Part shown: positions 45,386 to 58,612 of the stretch, piece after piece
Layout of the letters: every line of letters begins with the position of its first letter
How positions within the stretch are numbered: the first letter of the stretch is position 1
Assembly: GCF_963576675.1 (NCBI RefSeq)
Contig: NC_088919.1
Span: 45,406,501 to 45,470,500, forward strand
Length of the DNA: 64,000 nt
Source: Euphorbia lathyris
Lineage: Eukaryota > Streptophyta > Magnoliopsida > Malpighiales > Euphorbiaceae
Direction of reading: 5' to 3'
Notes under the pieces: model-generated
Seen by the model: the letters and a program-made list of their open reading frames with translations, nothing else
Databases searched by the model: none
What the model was told of the DNA's origin: nothing
Made by a program: the position numbers and the translations under genes

Positions 45386-45390
<5 letters not shown>

Positions 45391-45433
<43 letters not shown>
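45391..45433. repeat. (TA)n microsatellite near the UPL4 5' end
   Basis: About 21 TA units, directly upstream of the probable transcribed region (CATCATCATCAACATCAACATC at about 45480). It may overlap the core promoter. Confidence 0.85.
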
Positions 45434-45438
<5 letters not shown>

Positions 45439-45605
45439 AAATAAATAAATTCACGCCTCCCTTTCTCATCCTCTGTTTCCATCATCATCATCAACATCAA
45501 CATCAGCCAAAATAATCAGAAACAATCCTTGCAGCGAAATCCCTAAATTTCTTTTGGATACTCAGGTCTTCGATTCATCGAAGGCCGCTATACAACAATT
45601 TCTAG

Positions 45606-46120
45606 GTACTTAATTATGTATTATCATATAACTACTGATTATCATTCTCTCTTAATCCACATATTTTTTTCTACTTTGAATTTTGCTATCTTGTCCTTTG
45701 TTTCTGCCATTGGTATCACTTGTATTGTATCTGTTCATGTGTAAATTCAAGTTACGGATTATTATTATTTTTGGTGTGGAAGCGTAAATATTTTTATTTT
45801 ATTTTATGAATCTATTATTGTTTAATACGCTCTTTTTTTAGTAACAAAGATTATTTTCTGTTCTATCAGTGTGTTTGAGCTATAAGTTATTTTGTTGTTG
45901 GTTTATGGATTCATCAGCAATGTTAATGCTTAATCAAATAGAAGTTTTGACTGTGAAAAGTAAAAAAAAAATCATTGATTCTGTTTGGGTAATTCTCCAG
46001 TAAGGTTTTTGTGATATGCTTGATTTGATCTTTTAGGGACTTATTGTTGTGAACTTTTGAGAATCAGAGTGCTGTTTGTATGTACACTGGTTTAACTGAT
46101 GGAAAGTGGTTTTTCTGTAG
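45606..46120 (+). other. probable 5' UTR intron of the UPL4-like gene
   Basis: Donor TCTAG|GTACTT at about 45605 and acceptor TTTTTCTGTAG at about 46120, followed by about 58 nt of leader to ATG 46179. Inferred from splice sites only. Confidence 0.45.
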
Positions 46121-46178
46121 GTTTGAATTTCTATGTTGAAAAAGGGTTTTTCATTGGATTAAGAACTAGAAGAAAACA

Positions 46179-49100
46179 ATGGGGAACCGTGGGCATAAGA
46201 GGGCAGAGATAATTGATAATTTTCCAGCAGATAAGAGAGCTTGTAGTTCATTGGAGTTTAGACCAAGTTCGTCTAACTCATCAATTCAAACCAATATAAA
46301 TTCCACAAGTTCAACGCCTGAAACTCATGAAGCTGACATGGAGACTTCATCCTCTGGTTCAGCTTCTAGCCATTCAGAGGAAGATGAGCATGAAAGAGAG
46401 TCAGCTTATGGCTCATGTGACTCTGATGATGCAGTACCAAGACACAGTACTTTGCGTAGTTTGCAGAGGCATAGATCATTTGGTGATCACGCAAAATTGA
46501 GGTGTGCTTTGTCAAATTTAACGGATGGGATTGAACCTTCTGGGCAATTAGCTGCTCTTACTGAGTTGTGTGAAGTGCTGTCATTTTCTACTGAGGATTC
46601 TCTTTCAAGTATGATGGCAGACTCATTAGCCCCAGTTCTTGTTCAGTTTGCTAGACATGACAGCAATCCAGATATAATGTTGTTGGCTATAAGGGCTTTA
46701 ACTTATCTCTGTGATGTCTTTCCTCGAGCTTCAACTTATCTTGTTAAACATGATGCAGTCGCTGTTCTTTGTCAGCAGCTAATGGCCATTGAGTACTTAG
46801 ATGTTGCTGAACAGGTTTGTATTTTATTTTTTCTGTGAATAGTCTTCAATGCACAGTTTTTAATATTTTATTTTCAGTTTTAACTATTATTACTTTTACG
46901 GAAAAGACCTTTCGGTAATGATGATTGAAAATAATTTGTTGCTGCAGTGTTTGCAAGCTTTGGAAAAAATATCTCGGGAGCAACCACTGGTGTGTCTACA
47001 GGGTGGGGCAATCATGGCTGTTCTAAGTTTTATCGACTTCTTCTCGACAAGTGTACAAGTAAGTAGAAATGGAAAATTATTGGTTGCAGTATTTGGTTAT
47101 ACTTCTTATTTTCATCATTTACTATCTTTGACTCTATCTTTAATTGCTTTGGCATGGCGGATTTGATTCTTGATCTTTATTTCCTTTTGTGTCTTTTTTT
47201 AGAGAGTTGCACTTTCAACAGTGGTCAACGTATGTAAGAAACTACCAACAGAATGTCCTTCTTGTATGGAGGCTGTTCCGATTTTATGCAATCTTCTGCA
47301 GTATGAGGATCAACAGGTAAGGACTATTTGGGATGGTTTCAAGTGATTATTTGTTTGTTAAATGTTCCATTTTATCTTACAAAAGCATATTTTTGTGTCA
47401 ATTTTCAGCTTGTTGAGAATGTGGTTATTTGCTTGATGAAAATAGCGGAGCGTGTTAGTAAGTCATCTGAGATGCTGGATGAACTTTGTAAGCATGGACT
47501 AATTAATCAAGCTATGCATCTAATAGACTTGAATAGCCGAACAACTCTATCCCAAACAATATACAATGTATGGTGTCTGTACGAATCAAGTTTGACATTA
47601 TATTATCACATTTTTAATTGTCTCTCAAGGTCTGTGTTTCCATTTTGTTGGCAGGGTCTGATTGAGCTTCTTGTCAAACTTTCTTCTGGTTCAATTGTGG
47701 CTTTCAGGACCCTTCACGAGCTTAACGTAAGCAGAATTTTGAAGGACATACTGGCTACGTATGACGTCTCTCACGGAATGTCTTCACTCCATGCAGTAGA
47801 TGGGCATGGAAACCAGGTTTCATCAAGAACTAAATGAAGTTTTTTGTTTTAGTTTCTCTCTTTTGGCAAAGTAATTTAGTTATTTAACTTTTAGGGATCA
47901 CAACACCACTAATGCTACTGTGTTCTTTTAACGGATAATTAAATATGTGAAAATAGAGCTTAGTAGAAACTTAATGGATATATTTGGTGAAATTTCTGAA
48001 ATTATTAAGATTTTAAAGCAAAGAAGAGATAATTGGTCGTTTTGATGAATAAAATCACAGTAATTAGGAAAATAGTTACTCAGGCTGCAGGTTTGAATAT
48101 TTTGTATGTGGGGATTCCAGTAGATTTGTAGTCAAGACAGTTAATTTTTTTTTTTTAAATCAAGGGATTAAATCCATATTTGGCTCGTGTGCTATCCAAA
48201 ATTTTGTCATTTGCCCTTTGTGGTATCATTTGGTAACATTTGCCCCTTGAATTATTCCCGTAGGTGACCCATGTTGGGTGGAAAATTAACCGATTTATTA
48301 AACTTTTCCACATGACACAATTTTTGACACGTGACAATTGAATTCATTTTTTTTCCATATAGATTTAATATGTAGATAAACAAGGAATTAATATTATTTC
48401 TTTTTATCCACATAATAAGTGTATATAGAAAAAAAAATCAAAAAATTGTTATATTTACATGTCACGTGTCAAAAAATTGTGTCATGTGGCAAAAAATTTA
48501 ACAAATCCGCTAGTTTTCCATTCAAAATAGGTTAAATGTCACCTATGGGAATACTCTAGGGGACAAATGTTATCAAATTAAACCACAAGGGCCAATTGAC
48601 AAAATTTTGGATACCACAGGGGCCAAATAGGGTTTTTTTTTTAGTTGGGGCTAAATAGGGGTTTAATTCTTAAATTAACTATCAATGTCACCTTGAGCAT
48701 TGGTCCTTATGGATTGTGTTTTTATATGGATTTTGATTAAATTGTATACTATACTATTGTTATTAAAGTGGAGATTGTCAATGTTATTCCCTTAGGTACA
48801 TGAAGTGCTGAAGTTGCTAAATGAGCTTTTGCCTCATGTAGCAAAGAATCAAGACGTTCCGCAAGAGATGACAGAGAAAGAATCATTCTTAGTTGATCAC
48901 CCTGATATGATGCATCAATTTAGTTCTGACATACTGCCCATGTTGGTCCAGGTTGTTATCTGATACTTCGCACTTACTTCACAGATTCCATATCATTTTT
49001 TCTGATTTTTCCTTCTCTCTGAAAACAGGTGGTTAATTCTGGAGCAAATTTATATGTCTGCTATGGCTGTCTATCTGTCATGAAAAAGTTGGTTTATTAC

Positions 49101-52100
49101 AGTAAATCGGACATGCTTGTTGAGTCACTTAAGAATGCAAACATTTCAAGGTAAACGTGTAATTTTTCATATTTAATTAGGATGTGTTCGAATGTATATA
49201 ATGAACTTGACAAAATTCATCTTGTGATCTGTCAGTTTCTTGGCTGGAGTTTGTTCACGGAAGGATCATCACGTGTTGATATTAGCTCTGCAAATTGCTG
49301 AGATAATTCTGCAAAAACTTTCAGATGTTTTTTTGAACTCTTTCGTTAAGGAAGGTGTCTTTTTTGCAATTGATGCCTTAATGATGCCAGAAAAATGTTC
49401 GGTATCAAATTTCCCGGTGTTTGATAGCATTCACCTTTCTTCTGATTCTAGTCAGAAGTCAGTTTCAAAGGTTGTCCTCAGATGCTTATGTTATGCATTT
49501 GATACTGGTCAGTCCCCTATATCCTCAGAAACAGCTACCTGCAACCTGGACAAGGATAGCGTTCAAAGTCTTGCGAAGCATATAAAAACTACTTATTTTG
49601 TTCCAGAATTATGCGACTCTGAAAACGGATTGACAGATATTCTTCAAAAGCTTAAATCTCTATCTGCTTCATTGAGTGACCTGAAGAATTTTCATGTCAA
49701 TGCTGGTGCTTCTCTTCAAGATGAAGAGAATTTTTATTGTTTATTGCATCAAATAATGGGAAAGCTTAATGGAAAAGAACCTGTTTCCACTTTTGAATTT
49801 ATTGAAAGTGGAATAGTGAAGTCTCTGGTAGATTACATATCTAATGGTCAGTATCTGAGAGAAAAGGTGAAATTTGACGGTAGATGTGACCAGTTTTATG
49901 TTGTAGAGAAAAGATTTGAAGTGTTTGCAAGGCTTTTTTCATCTTATTCCACCCTTGCTGAAGAATTGCCCATATCAATTTTTGTACGGAAATTGCAAAG
50001 CGCACTATCTTCTTTGGAGAATTTCCCTGTAATTTTAAGTCATTCATCCAAACAAAGAAACTGGTTTGCTACTGTTCCTAATGGACATTGCACTACTCAC
50101 CCATGCCTGAGGGTTCGATTCTTGAGGGGAGAAGGGGAAACATGTCTCTCCGACTACTCTGATAATGCTGTCACCGTTGACCCTTTTTCTTCTTTGGATG
50201 CTATCGAAGGATTTTTGTTGCCTAAGGTTAGATTAGAAAGAACCAAACAAATGGAAACAGCTGCTCAAGATGTCCAGCCAATGGAAAGCATTCAGCTTTC
50301 AACTCCAAATGTGAACTCTAGTGAAGGTGAAACTTCAGGTCCTATGCAGCCTGACAGTGCACCTAACGATATGGTTGAGATGCAGGTATTTTTTTTGGAC
50401 TAATGAGATAAATGAATCTTTTAACTTACCCTTTTACCCTCTTGTTCAGTTCTTCATTTCCTAGTTGAAACTTTAGGGAGTCTTGTTGCTTACTTTTTGC
50501 AGGAGGACAGGCCTAACTTGTTACAGTCTTCACCAGAACAAGGAGTAAATTTACATGAGACAATTCCTGGTGAAACCACATCTTCAAATGATACCCACGT
50601 TGTAAGCAGATTGCCCTTAACAGCTGTTTATATTCTAAATTCATCTCAAATTTGCATAACTAGAAACTTGATGTTATAATTATGTCTCCTCGACTTGTGA
50701 ACGGCTTGCTTGTTCTACTGTAATGGTTATTTCTTTATTATCATAAACACTAGTTAGGTAGCTGTTAAATTGCTGGTGACTTTGTATATTCCAGGCCTCT
50801 GTAGAGCGCATAGTAGAATCTCCTGGAGAAGATATTAGTAGAAAAAGTCCGTGTCCTACCCTCTCTGGCAAGGAAGATGGTTTGCCAAAACTGGCATTTT
50901 ACCTAGAAGGAAGAGAATTGGACCGGACATTGACATTGTATCAAGCAATTCTCCAACAGAAAATGATAGCTGATCATGAAATCACTTTGGGCGCAAAGTT
51001 ATGGAGTCATGTATACACCCTGACATATAGAATTTCTGTGGAACCTAAAGATGTTAGCCCTCAAGATTTTGACAGTTCAACTCAAAATTCCTCTACGTTG
51101 GATAACATTGAGGCTTATATGCGCTGTAAATCATTTCTCACCAGAATTTTTAATTATGAACTCCCTTCTGAATTTGATAAGTCAAATCCTACTTATGATG
51201 TACTCTTTCTACTCAAAAGTTTGGAAGGCTTGAACAGATTTGCGTTTCATCTAATGTCTTGTGAAAGAGCACGTGCATTTTCAGAAGGACTAATCGATAA
51301 TTTGGATAATCTTAAAGTAGTGGTTCATTCAGTGTCACAGAATGAGTTCGTGAGCAGTAAGTTGACAGAAAAACTGGAACAGCAGATGCGTGATTCTTTG
51401 GCTGTGTCTGTAGGTGGTATGCCATTGTGGTGTAGTCAGCTTATGGCTTCATGCCCCTTTTTATTTAGCTTTGAGGTAAGATGTAAATATTTCCGGTTGT
51501 CAGCATTTGGACCTCAGCAAGTTCAACCACAGGCCACATCACATAATAGTTCAGGAGTTTCAAGAGAACGCAGGTCAAATTCTGGCAGTGTGCCCCGTAA
51601 GAAATTTGTTGTTTCACGTGACCAGATTCTGGAGTCTGCTGCCCAAATGATGGACCTTTATGCTCATGCTAAAGTGCCAATTGAAGTGGTGTATAAGGAA
51701 GAAGTTGGTAGTGGTCTTGGTCCAACATTGGAATTTTATACCCTGGTCAGTCAAGAGTTCCAGAAGTCTGGTCTTGGCATGTGGAGGGAGGATCGCAGTT
51801 CGTTTGCAGCGACGGCGGAGGATTCGGAAATCCTGGTGTCTTCTTTTGGTCTCTTTCCTTGTCCATGGCCATCTACAGTGGATACTTCTAATGATGGAAA
51901 ACAGTTTTCTGAAGTTATTGAGAAGTTTTTCCTCTTGGGTAAAGTTGTAGCAAAAGCTCTTCAAGATGGAAGGGTCTTGGATCTTTCATTCTCCAATGCC
52001 TTTTTCAAGCTCATCATTCAGCAGGTGCTCTTCCAATTACATTTAACTTCTGGTTAACAGTTGATTTTGGATATCCTTTACTGACTTTTTCCCTCCGTAG

Positions 52101-53937
52101 GAACTTAATTTGTACGACATTCAGTCATTTGATCCTGAGCTGGGCAGGACACTACTAGAGTTCCAGGCTATAGTTAATAGGGAAAAGCGCAGGGGATCAG
52201 TTTTTGGAGAAAGCCTGTGTTCTAAAGATGACGCAATCTTTCGAGATGCCAGAATTGAAGATCTCTGTCTTGACTTCACTCTTCCTGGGTCTCCTGACTA
52301 CTGTCTTCACCCAGATCACAAGATGGTAGACTCATCCTTGAATATGAGCTTTTATGAAATGATTAACTTGACTGTGCATGTTATAGCTTTTCATTGTGTT
52401 ATGTAGGTAAATATGGATAACTTGGAGGAATATGTTTCCCTCGTTGTGGATGCTACGCTACATGCTGGAATTTCCAGACAAGTTGAAGCTTTCATGTCTG
52501 GCTTTAATCTGGTATGTTCCATCCACATTAATTTTAAATAGGATTAAACCCATATTTGGCCCATGTGGTATCCAAAATTTTGGATACCACAAGGGCCAAA
52601 TATTGGGTTTAATCCTCTTAATATTCTTGTATATAAGTGAGGAAGATGATCTCAGATAAGAATGGAGGTTGTATGTCTCTATCCCTTTCACGAATGTATC
52701 TTCATATCATAATTAGAAGGGTTTATCTTAGGTTTTTCCTTCGAGTTTTAAAGGACTTAATTTGCGGATAGATTGTTGTCTATTCTTTTAAGTTCTCCTG
52801 TTCCTTCAGACAATCAGTTTTCCTGCTTAGTTGTCATCATCTATGTTGCACGAAGACTTTGATTTTTGTTATAGAGTAAGTCAATGTAATAAATGTAAGC
52901 ATGCCGAAGTCAACTAAACCATTGTTTTTGGCTGCTGGGGGCCTACAATGTCTCCTTGATTGAAGGAGAACCTTGTATATATATGTGTATTGTTCTTAAG
53001 TAAAATATATCAATGTAGCATCTTACTCTACATGGTATCTCATGTATTCCTAGTGTATTACATGGTTTTTTACAGTTGTTATCTTTTACTAAAGAATTAA
53101 TTCATATTCCTGCTATATTTTAACTTTTCAGGTTTTTCCAGTTAAGCATCTCAAGATTTTCACTGAGGAAGAACTAGAGCGATTACTGTGCGGAGAACGT
53201 GATTTTTTGGCTGTATGTATATCATTAATTTGATTGCATCATGCTAAACTCCTGAGTATGCTTTTGAAGTTTTGTTAACTGTTTTGTTTGTCTACGTTGA
53301 TGCAGTTTAACGAGCTTTTGGATCATGTCAAGTTTGATCATGGATACACTGTTAGCAGTCCTCCTATCACTAATGTCAGTTCTCCTGCATTTTTTTTTTC
53401 GCTTTTCATATAATACATTCTAGAAAACTCTTGTAATTTGGTATTCGAATTGCAGTTACTGGAAATTATGCAAGAGTTCAATCAAGAACAGAGGCGAGCC
53501 TTTCTGCAGTTTGTAACTGGTGCACCTCGGCTTCCACCAGGGGGTTTGGCATCTTTGAATCCGAAATTGACAATTGTCCGGAAGGTATGTGGGTCGCAAA
53601 TCCTTCTGCCTCCCATCCATCTGTTTCCTTGGAGATTTTGTATTGGTCGATGTTTAATAATCTTGTTCACCTCGATTTTCTCTTACAGCATTGTAGTAAC
53701 TGTCCAGATGCAGACCTACCGAGCGTGATGACTTGTGCTAATTACTTGAAATTGCCTCCTTACTCGTCGAAAGTAACCATGCCTGCCTACATTAACATGC
53801 ATTTCTAATTCTCCTTGCTACTTAATCATTCACATTGAACCATCTTAATCGGCTAATCTATGTATGTGCAGGAGAGGATGAAAGAGAAGCTTTTGTTTGC
53901 TATAACAGAAGGACAAGGCTCTTTCCACCTTTCGTAG
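46179..53937 (+). CDS. UPL4: HECT-type E3 ubiquitin ligase, UPL4-like
   Basis: This ligase accepts ubiquitin from E2 on a cysteine and passes it to substrates. Coding exons: 46179-46814, 46948-47058, 47203-47316, 47409-47567, 47655-47816, 48796-48951, 49029-49150, 49236-50385, 50503-50601, 50795-52024, 52101-52325, 52407-52511, 53132-53212, 53306-53374, 53456-53584, 53689-53772, 53872-53937. They total 4698 nt or 1565 residues, close to Arabidopsis UPL4 (about 1500) and shorter than UPL3. Order: acidic Ser-rich N-terminus, armadillo-type repeats (about 105-500), long middle region, HECT domain (about 1190-1565) with [20 protein letters not shown], and the catalytic Cys1532 in [14 protein letters not shown]. 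The C-terminus [13 protein letters not shown] is intact. Two related MITEs lie in introns 5 and 12. No coding damage is visible. Confidence 0.93.
48164..48669. mobile_element. MULE-type MITE in UPL4 intron 5
   Basis: About 506 bp with inverted arms: GGGATTAAATCCATATTTGG and TATCCAAAATTTTGTC at the left pair with GACAAAATTTTGGATACCAC and GGGTTTAATTC at the right. TTTTTGACACGTGACA pairs with TGTCACGTGTCAAAAA nearer the centre. The 9-bp flanks TTAAATCAA (48155-48163) and TTAAATTAA (48670-48678) match 8 of 9. Confidence 0.75.
52541..52615. mobile_element. 75-bp palindromic mini-MITE in UPL4 intron 12
   Basis: GGATTAAACCCATATTTGGC... and its reverse complement meet at AAAATTTT (centre 52577.5), with one mismatch and one indel over the whole length. 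It is the outer arm of the 48164 element repeated head to head, without an interior. Confidence 0.8.
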
Positions 53938-54141
53938 CCTCGCTCGCCGCCTTGTAGATTGTGAATTTGTAATCATTAGAGTAGGCGCCTTTCTTTGTAC
54001 AGGGTGGAGACGAAAGAAGAGTGCTCGATGAACGTCTGACTCTGGTGGAATCAACAGGTAGGAAAACGGAGCTGATTGTTGTGGAACGAGAGGAAGCTCC
54101 TCGCCTTTTGTGCTAACTACATTCTGATGGAATGTGTACAT

Positions 54142-55450
54142 AAAGTGCAGATACAGGTAGATGATGATTTACAGAAAAGAAGTTGTACAGAAAGAGGGTA
54201 AAATGGGGATTTCAATTGAATGGATAGAACTTTCCAACATTTCCTTGTACAAATTTAGTGTACAGATATGCTTACCATAGAATAGTTGGTTGTTTTCTAT
54301 TGCAATGAAGAATAGAAGCTTTGGATATTTAGTATTTACCTTAAAAAATAACTTCTGGTTCCTAGTTTTTAGTAGAAGTGTCGGGTTAGGATTACCGTGT
54401 TATAATCATGTGATATGATTTATATATTTTACATAATTATATATGATATAAATGTTAAACGGGTCGTGTCAAGTGGGTCTCTGTAAAATGTGTTGTAAAA
54501 AATCTAATTTTTAGTTTAGAACATGGTGCTAATGTTATTGACAAAATTGCTCATGAAAACCATGGCATCTTCTTAGTTATTTACTGCTTTTTTTTCTGCG
54601 GTTATGTACCCAAAGTTGTTTGCTGAATTGAGAAAGAGAAATTTGGATGAAAGACATGAAGAATTATATAAATTTTGTTGATAACAGAACTATAAAAGAT
54701 ACACAAAGAATAAGTTACCAAAAAAAACTTTTAATTGTTGATGACAGTGAAGAGCAATTTTATTTTTAACATCATAAAAGGACACAAATTATACTCCTAA
54801 TGTTTGCAAATTAGCTAATTCCATCCCTAAAGTTTGAAAGTTGTGTCAATTTTTAGGTCATTATTAATGTAGTGTTTTACGCACTTATGAAATTTGTTAT
54901 CTCTATTTCAAATATGTATCATATATCATTCATTAGTAACAGATTAACGACACTTGTACACGTGAAAATGAAATTTAAAAAGTTAAAAAAAAAAATTATC
55001 TCGTGTTTTGCATCATTATCAATAATGTATGTACACACAATATTCTTTTTTTTTTAACTTTAATTAATTATAAGATAACTAGGAAAGTCAAATTGTAATT
55101 ATGTATGTATATTAAACTTGTAATAATAAGAAAAGTCAACTTTGAATGTAAAATTTGTGTAATTTATCGTTATTCATTTCATCTATTTTCAAATTTGTAT
55201 TTTAACATTTTAAAAATAGATATTTTTTAGGTTTAATATATTCATAAAAAAAAAAGCTGTAAATACTTTGTATCGAATGATAAAAAAAAAATATAATTTT
55301 AAATGTAGATAAAATGGACGCTCTTTTCATTGAATTAGATAATCACAACTAACTATTTTAGTAAGTAGGACTTAATGTGTGCAATCAATTATTGGTGCCT
55401 CAATTTGTTAAAATAAAAGATCATGAGCTTAAAATGTTTTTTTCTTGGAC
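54142..55450. other. UPL4 3' flank and AT-rich intergenic DNA
   Basis: Probable 3' UTR to about 54300. No other gene. A 'gggtcgtgtcaagtgggtc'-like repeat piece lies near 54460. Confidence 0.5.
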
Positions 55451-55455
55451 AAAAG

Positions 55456-56679
55456 TGTTGGTCCCTTATAACGTGACAAGTTAGTTCCAAGGGGGGGATA
55501 GGAACTATTTAAAAAAATTTGTCCGTTAAGGCTGACTTCTTTTCTTATGAAAAGGTTTGCACAGCGTGACTAAGCAATTTGAAGACACAAGCTTAGTCAA
55601 CTTGTGACTAAGTCTGTTTCTTTCCTTGAGTCAGGAAATAGCACTTAGAGTCTATTCCTGAACTCAGCTTCTTAGTATACTTAACTCAGTGTGAGCTCGT
55701 TACTTAGTCAGTTTTATAGCAAGCAATATGTAAAAGAGTTTAAGGGTTAGAAATATATTACTCAGCAGACTTATCCTAGTTCGGCCTCTCTGTCTACGTC
55801 CAGTCCCCGGAACTCGTTCCGAGCTTTTCGAATTCTCTACTGAGCTCTTTAAAGGTAGAGCACGAAACCTTTTACAATAGAAGCTGAGTATACAAGAGTA
55901 CATTCCTCTATACCTCTACTCACTCCTATATCTACCGCTGAGTACTATAACCGAGTACTCAGCCACTCCTTTCTATTCTTCTAGAAATGATAAATGGAAA
56001 TTGGTGTAAGGTTTTTGCTTTGCTTTTCTCACAGAACTTCGTGTAGAAATTTGGTCAGCGTTTTGACTAGTTGAAGATCTGCATCGAATGAAGCAAATGA
56101 GAGGCCTATTTATAGTGACACTTGAGGCACCGGTTATATCGAATTTCGAAATAACCGTTGGAGGGAAACGGCTTCCTGTCGTTGTCACTCAGTACGCGCT
56201 CAGTGTCGTTGGCCAATGAGATTCATGCATCTTCTGTCCACGGCAGTGCTCGGCAGCTTTTCGTCTAGCAAACAGAATGTTTCGACATTTTTGGCAAAGT
56301 CTTCCAGACAGCTTCCTGCGCCTTCTGAACTTTACCCAAAGTAGAAATACTTTGTCTACAAGTTGATTCTTGTCTGCCGCTGTCCTGACTGCTTGTCACT
56401 TAACTCAGCAGCTTCCTCTTGAAGCTTTTGCTAGAAGGCTTCTCGATCCTTCTTCATGCTGAGTCGTCGTTTTGCTTAATACGACTTCGTTTCATCTTCT
56501 TGGGCCGTGAGGTCTTGATTATGTTGACTTGGGCTTGACTTCCACTCATGGGCTTTTAGACTTTATATCTTAATGTCTTATAGATAAATAAACTCAACAT
56601 TGAACAAACACATTAGTATAAATAAATCAAAGCATTTAAATTTAATGTGTTAGACTGTGGAAAGGTGGTTTGACTTACA
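55456..56679 (-). repeat. 3' LTR of the Sirevirus-type element
   Basis: Matches the 5' LTR up to 56654, then lacks about 46 bp that the 5' LTR has. CACCTTTCCACA (56667 to 56656), which sits just inside the 5' LTR start, follows. The inner end is therefore blurred and the polypurine tract is not recognisable. TATA box complement at 56106-56115. Confidence 0.85.
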
Positions 56680-57819
56680 ATTCTCATCAGCGCAGAGGAC
56701 AGTGTCAGTGCCCATTGGGGTAGATATTGACTTATAATTCTCAAGTTCATACTTCTTCAATATCTCCTTAGCATACTTAGTCTGACTGATGAAGATGCCA
56801 TTTTTCCCTTGTTTGATTTGAAGTCCAAGGAAGAAATTGAGTTCTCCCATCATTGACATTTCAAACTCAGTCTGCATCTGCTTACTAAATTCCTTGCACA
56901 TTGACTCGTTAGTGGCACCAAAAATAATGTCATCAACATATATTTGAGCCAGCAGGGTATCTTTACCCTTCCTCTTAATGAATAAGGTTGTATCAGCTTT
57001 ACCTCTGACATAATTTCTAGTCAGTAGGAAGCTGGTCAGCCTCTCATACCAAGCACGTGGTGCTTGCTTGAGACCATACAAAGCCTTTTTGAGCTTATAA
57101 ACGTGGTTTGGGAATTTAGGATCCTCAAACCCTGGAGGCTGATTAACATAAACTTCCTCGTTTATAACTCCATTAAGGAATGCACTCTTAACATCCATTT
57201 GAAACAATTTAAAGTTCATATAACTTGCATATGCACACAAAATTCTAATAGCCTATAGCCTTGCCACTGGGGCAAAGGTCTCACCGTAGTCAATACCTTC
57301 TTGCTGACTGTAGCCCTGAGCTACAAGTCTTGCTTTGTTTCTGACCACGTTCCCTTGCTCATCTAGCTTGTTGCGAAAGACCCATCTTGTTCCTATGGTC
57401 TTCTGGCTTCTTGGTTTTGGCACTAAGTCCCATACTTCATTTCTTCTGAACTGATCAAGTTCTTCTTGCATTACATTCATCCAGAATTCATCATACTCAG
57501 CTTCAGCGAAATTCTTTGGTTCCTGGATTGAGACGAATGTTACGTTGCTGAGGTATCTCCTGAGTTGATTCCTCATCATCAGGGTGTTCTTAGCAGCATC
57601 AAGAATGGCACTCTCTGAGTGTCCTCTTGGTATTCTGATCTCTTTTGGTAGATTGATGTCTTGTGCTGGCTGTGTTTCAACAATCTCTGCAGGTGTAGTT
57701 TGGTCAGTGAAAATATTTTGAGTTTCACTTTTACCTTTGGTCAGCCCTTGAGGCAATGACTCAGCGGTTGTTTCTTGGTCAGCGGGAGCTGAGTGTGGAT
57801 CATCCTCAGTCAGCTGCAT
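56650..57819 (-). pseudogene. Sirevirus reverse transcriptase, no RNase H
   Basis: Linker and RT: WDLVPKPRSQKTIGTRWVFR, NKARLVAQGYSQQEGIDYGE, FAPVARL, then TAG at 57253 where Glu is expected. The frame continues through FQMDVKSAFLNG, NQPPGFEDP, LKKALYGLKQAPRAWYERL, active-site IYVDDIIFGATN, and GELNFFLGLQIKQGKNGIF to STPMGTDTVLCADEN. Soon after this it meets the LTR. The whole RNase H domain is missing. Confidence 0.9.
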
Positions 57820-58044
57820 GTCTCTTCCTGCAGGGTTAGTTTCATCGAACTCAACGTGTACTGACTCTTCTAAGACCTGAGTTCGTTTATTGAAAACTCT
57901 GTACGCTTTGCTGTTTGTTGAGTAGCCTAAAAAGATAGCTTCATCAGCTTTTGAGTCAAACTTAGCTAGGCTGTCTTTGGTATTTAAGATAAAACATTTA
58001 CAACCAAAGGCACGAAAGTATCCAATGTTGGGCTTTCGTCCTTT

Positions 58045-58610
58045 TCAAAGTTCGTAGGGGGTTTTCTTTAATATAGGTCTAACTAGAGCCGTATTAAGTA
58101 TGTAGCACGCTGTGTTAACAGCTTCTCCCCAAAAGTACTTTGGAAGCCTATGCTCACTCAGCATTGTCCTGGCTATTTCAACCAAGGTTCTATTTTTCCT
58201 TTCAACAACCCCATTTTGTTGAGGCGTTCTAGGAGCAGAAAAATTATGGTCAATGTCGTTGGCTTCACAGAATTCAACAAACTGTTGGTTCTTGAATTCT
58301 CCACCATTATCACTACGGATGTGAGCTAACTTAAGGTCTTTATCATTTTCAAGTTTTCTTACTAAATTTGAAAACGTCTCAAAGGTTTCATCCTTGCTAC
58401 TCAGCAAGATGATCCAAGTGTACCGAGAAAAGTCATCTACAATGACCAAGGAAAATCTTCTTCCACCCAAGCTCAGCGGCTGGACTAGACCGAAGAGATC
58501 CAAGTGTAATAACTCTAATGGACGCTTAGTTGAGACAATGTTTTTACTATGAAAAGATGGTTTGGTTTGTTTTCCAGCTTGACAAGCGTGGCATAATTGA
58601 TCTTTTTCAA
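58045..58610 (-). pseudogene. Sirevirus integrase core
   Basis: After LCHACQAGKQTKPSF (the CC half of HHCC), the core reads LDLFGLVQPL..., VDDFSRYTWI, HIRSDNGGEF, and PQQNGVVERKNRT, so the D,D,E catalytic residues are kept. It stops at a TGA (58045) after TPYEL, where a Trp codon would be expected. KGRKPNIGYFRAFG follows in frame. Confidence 0.88.
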
Positions 58611-58612
58611 AC

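Noticed and set aside
50680..51964. Minus-strand frames opposite UPL4 exon 10
   Set aside because: These are antisense shadows of a well-supported exon.
55451..55460. Envelope-like frame expected in some Sireviruses
   Set aside because: There is no space: reverse transcriptase runs directly into the 3' LTR.
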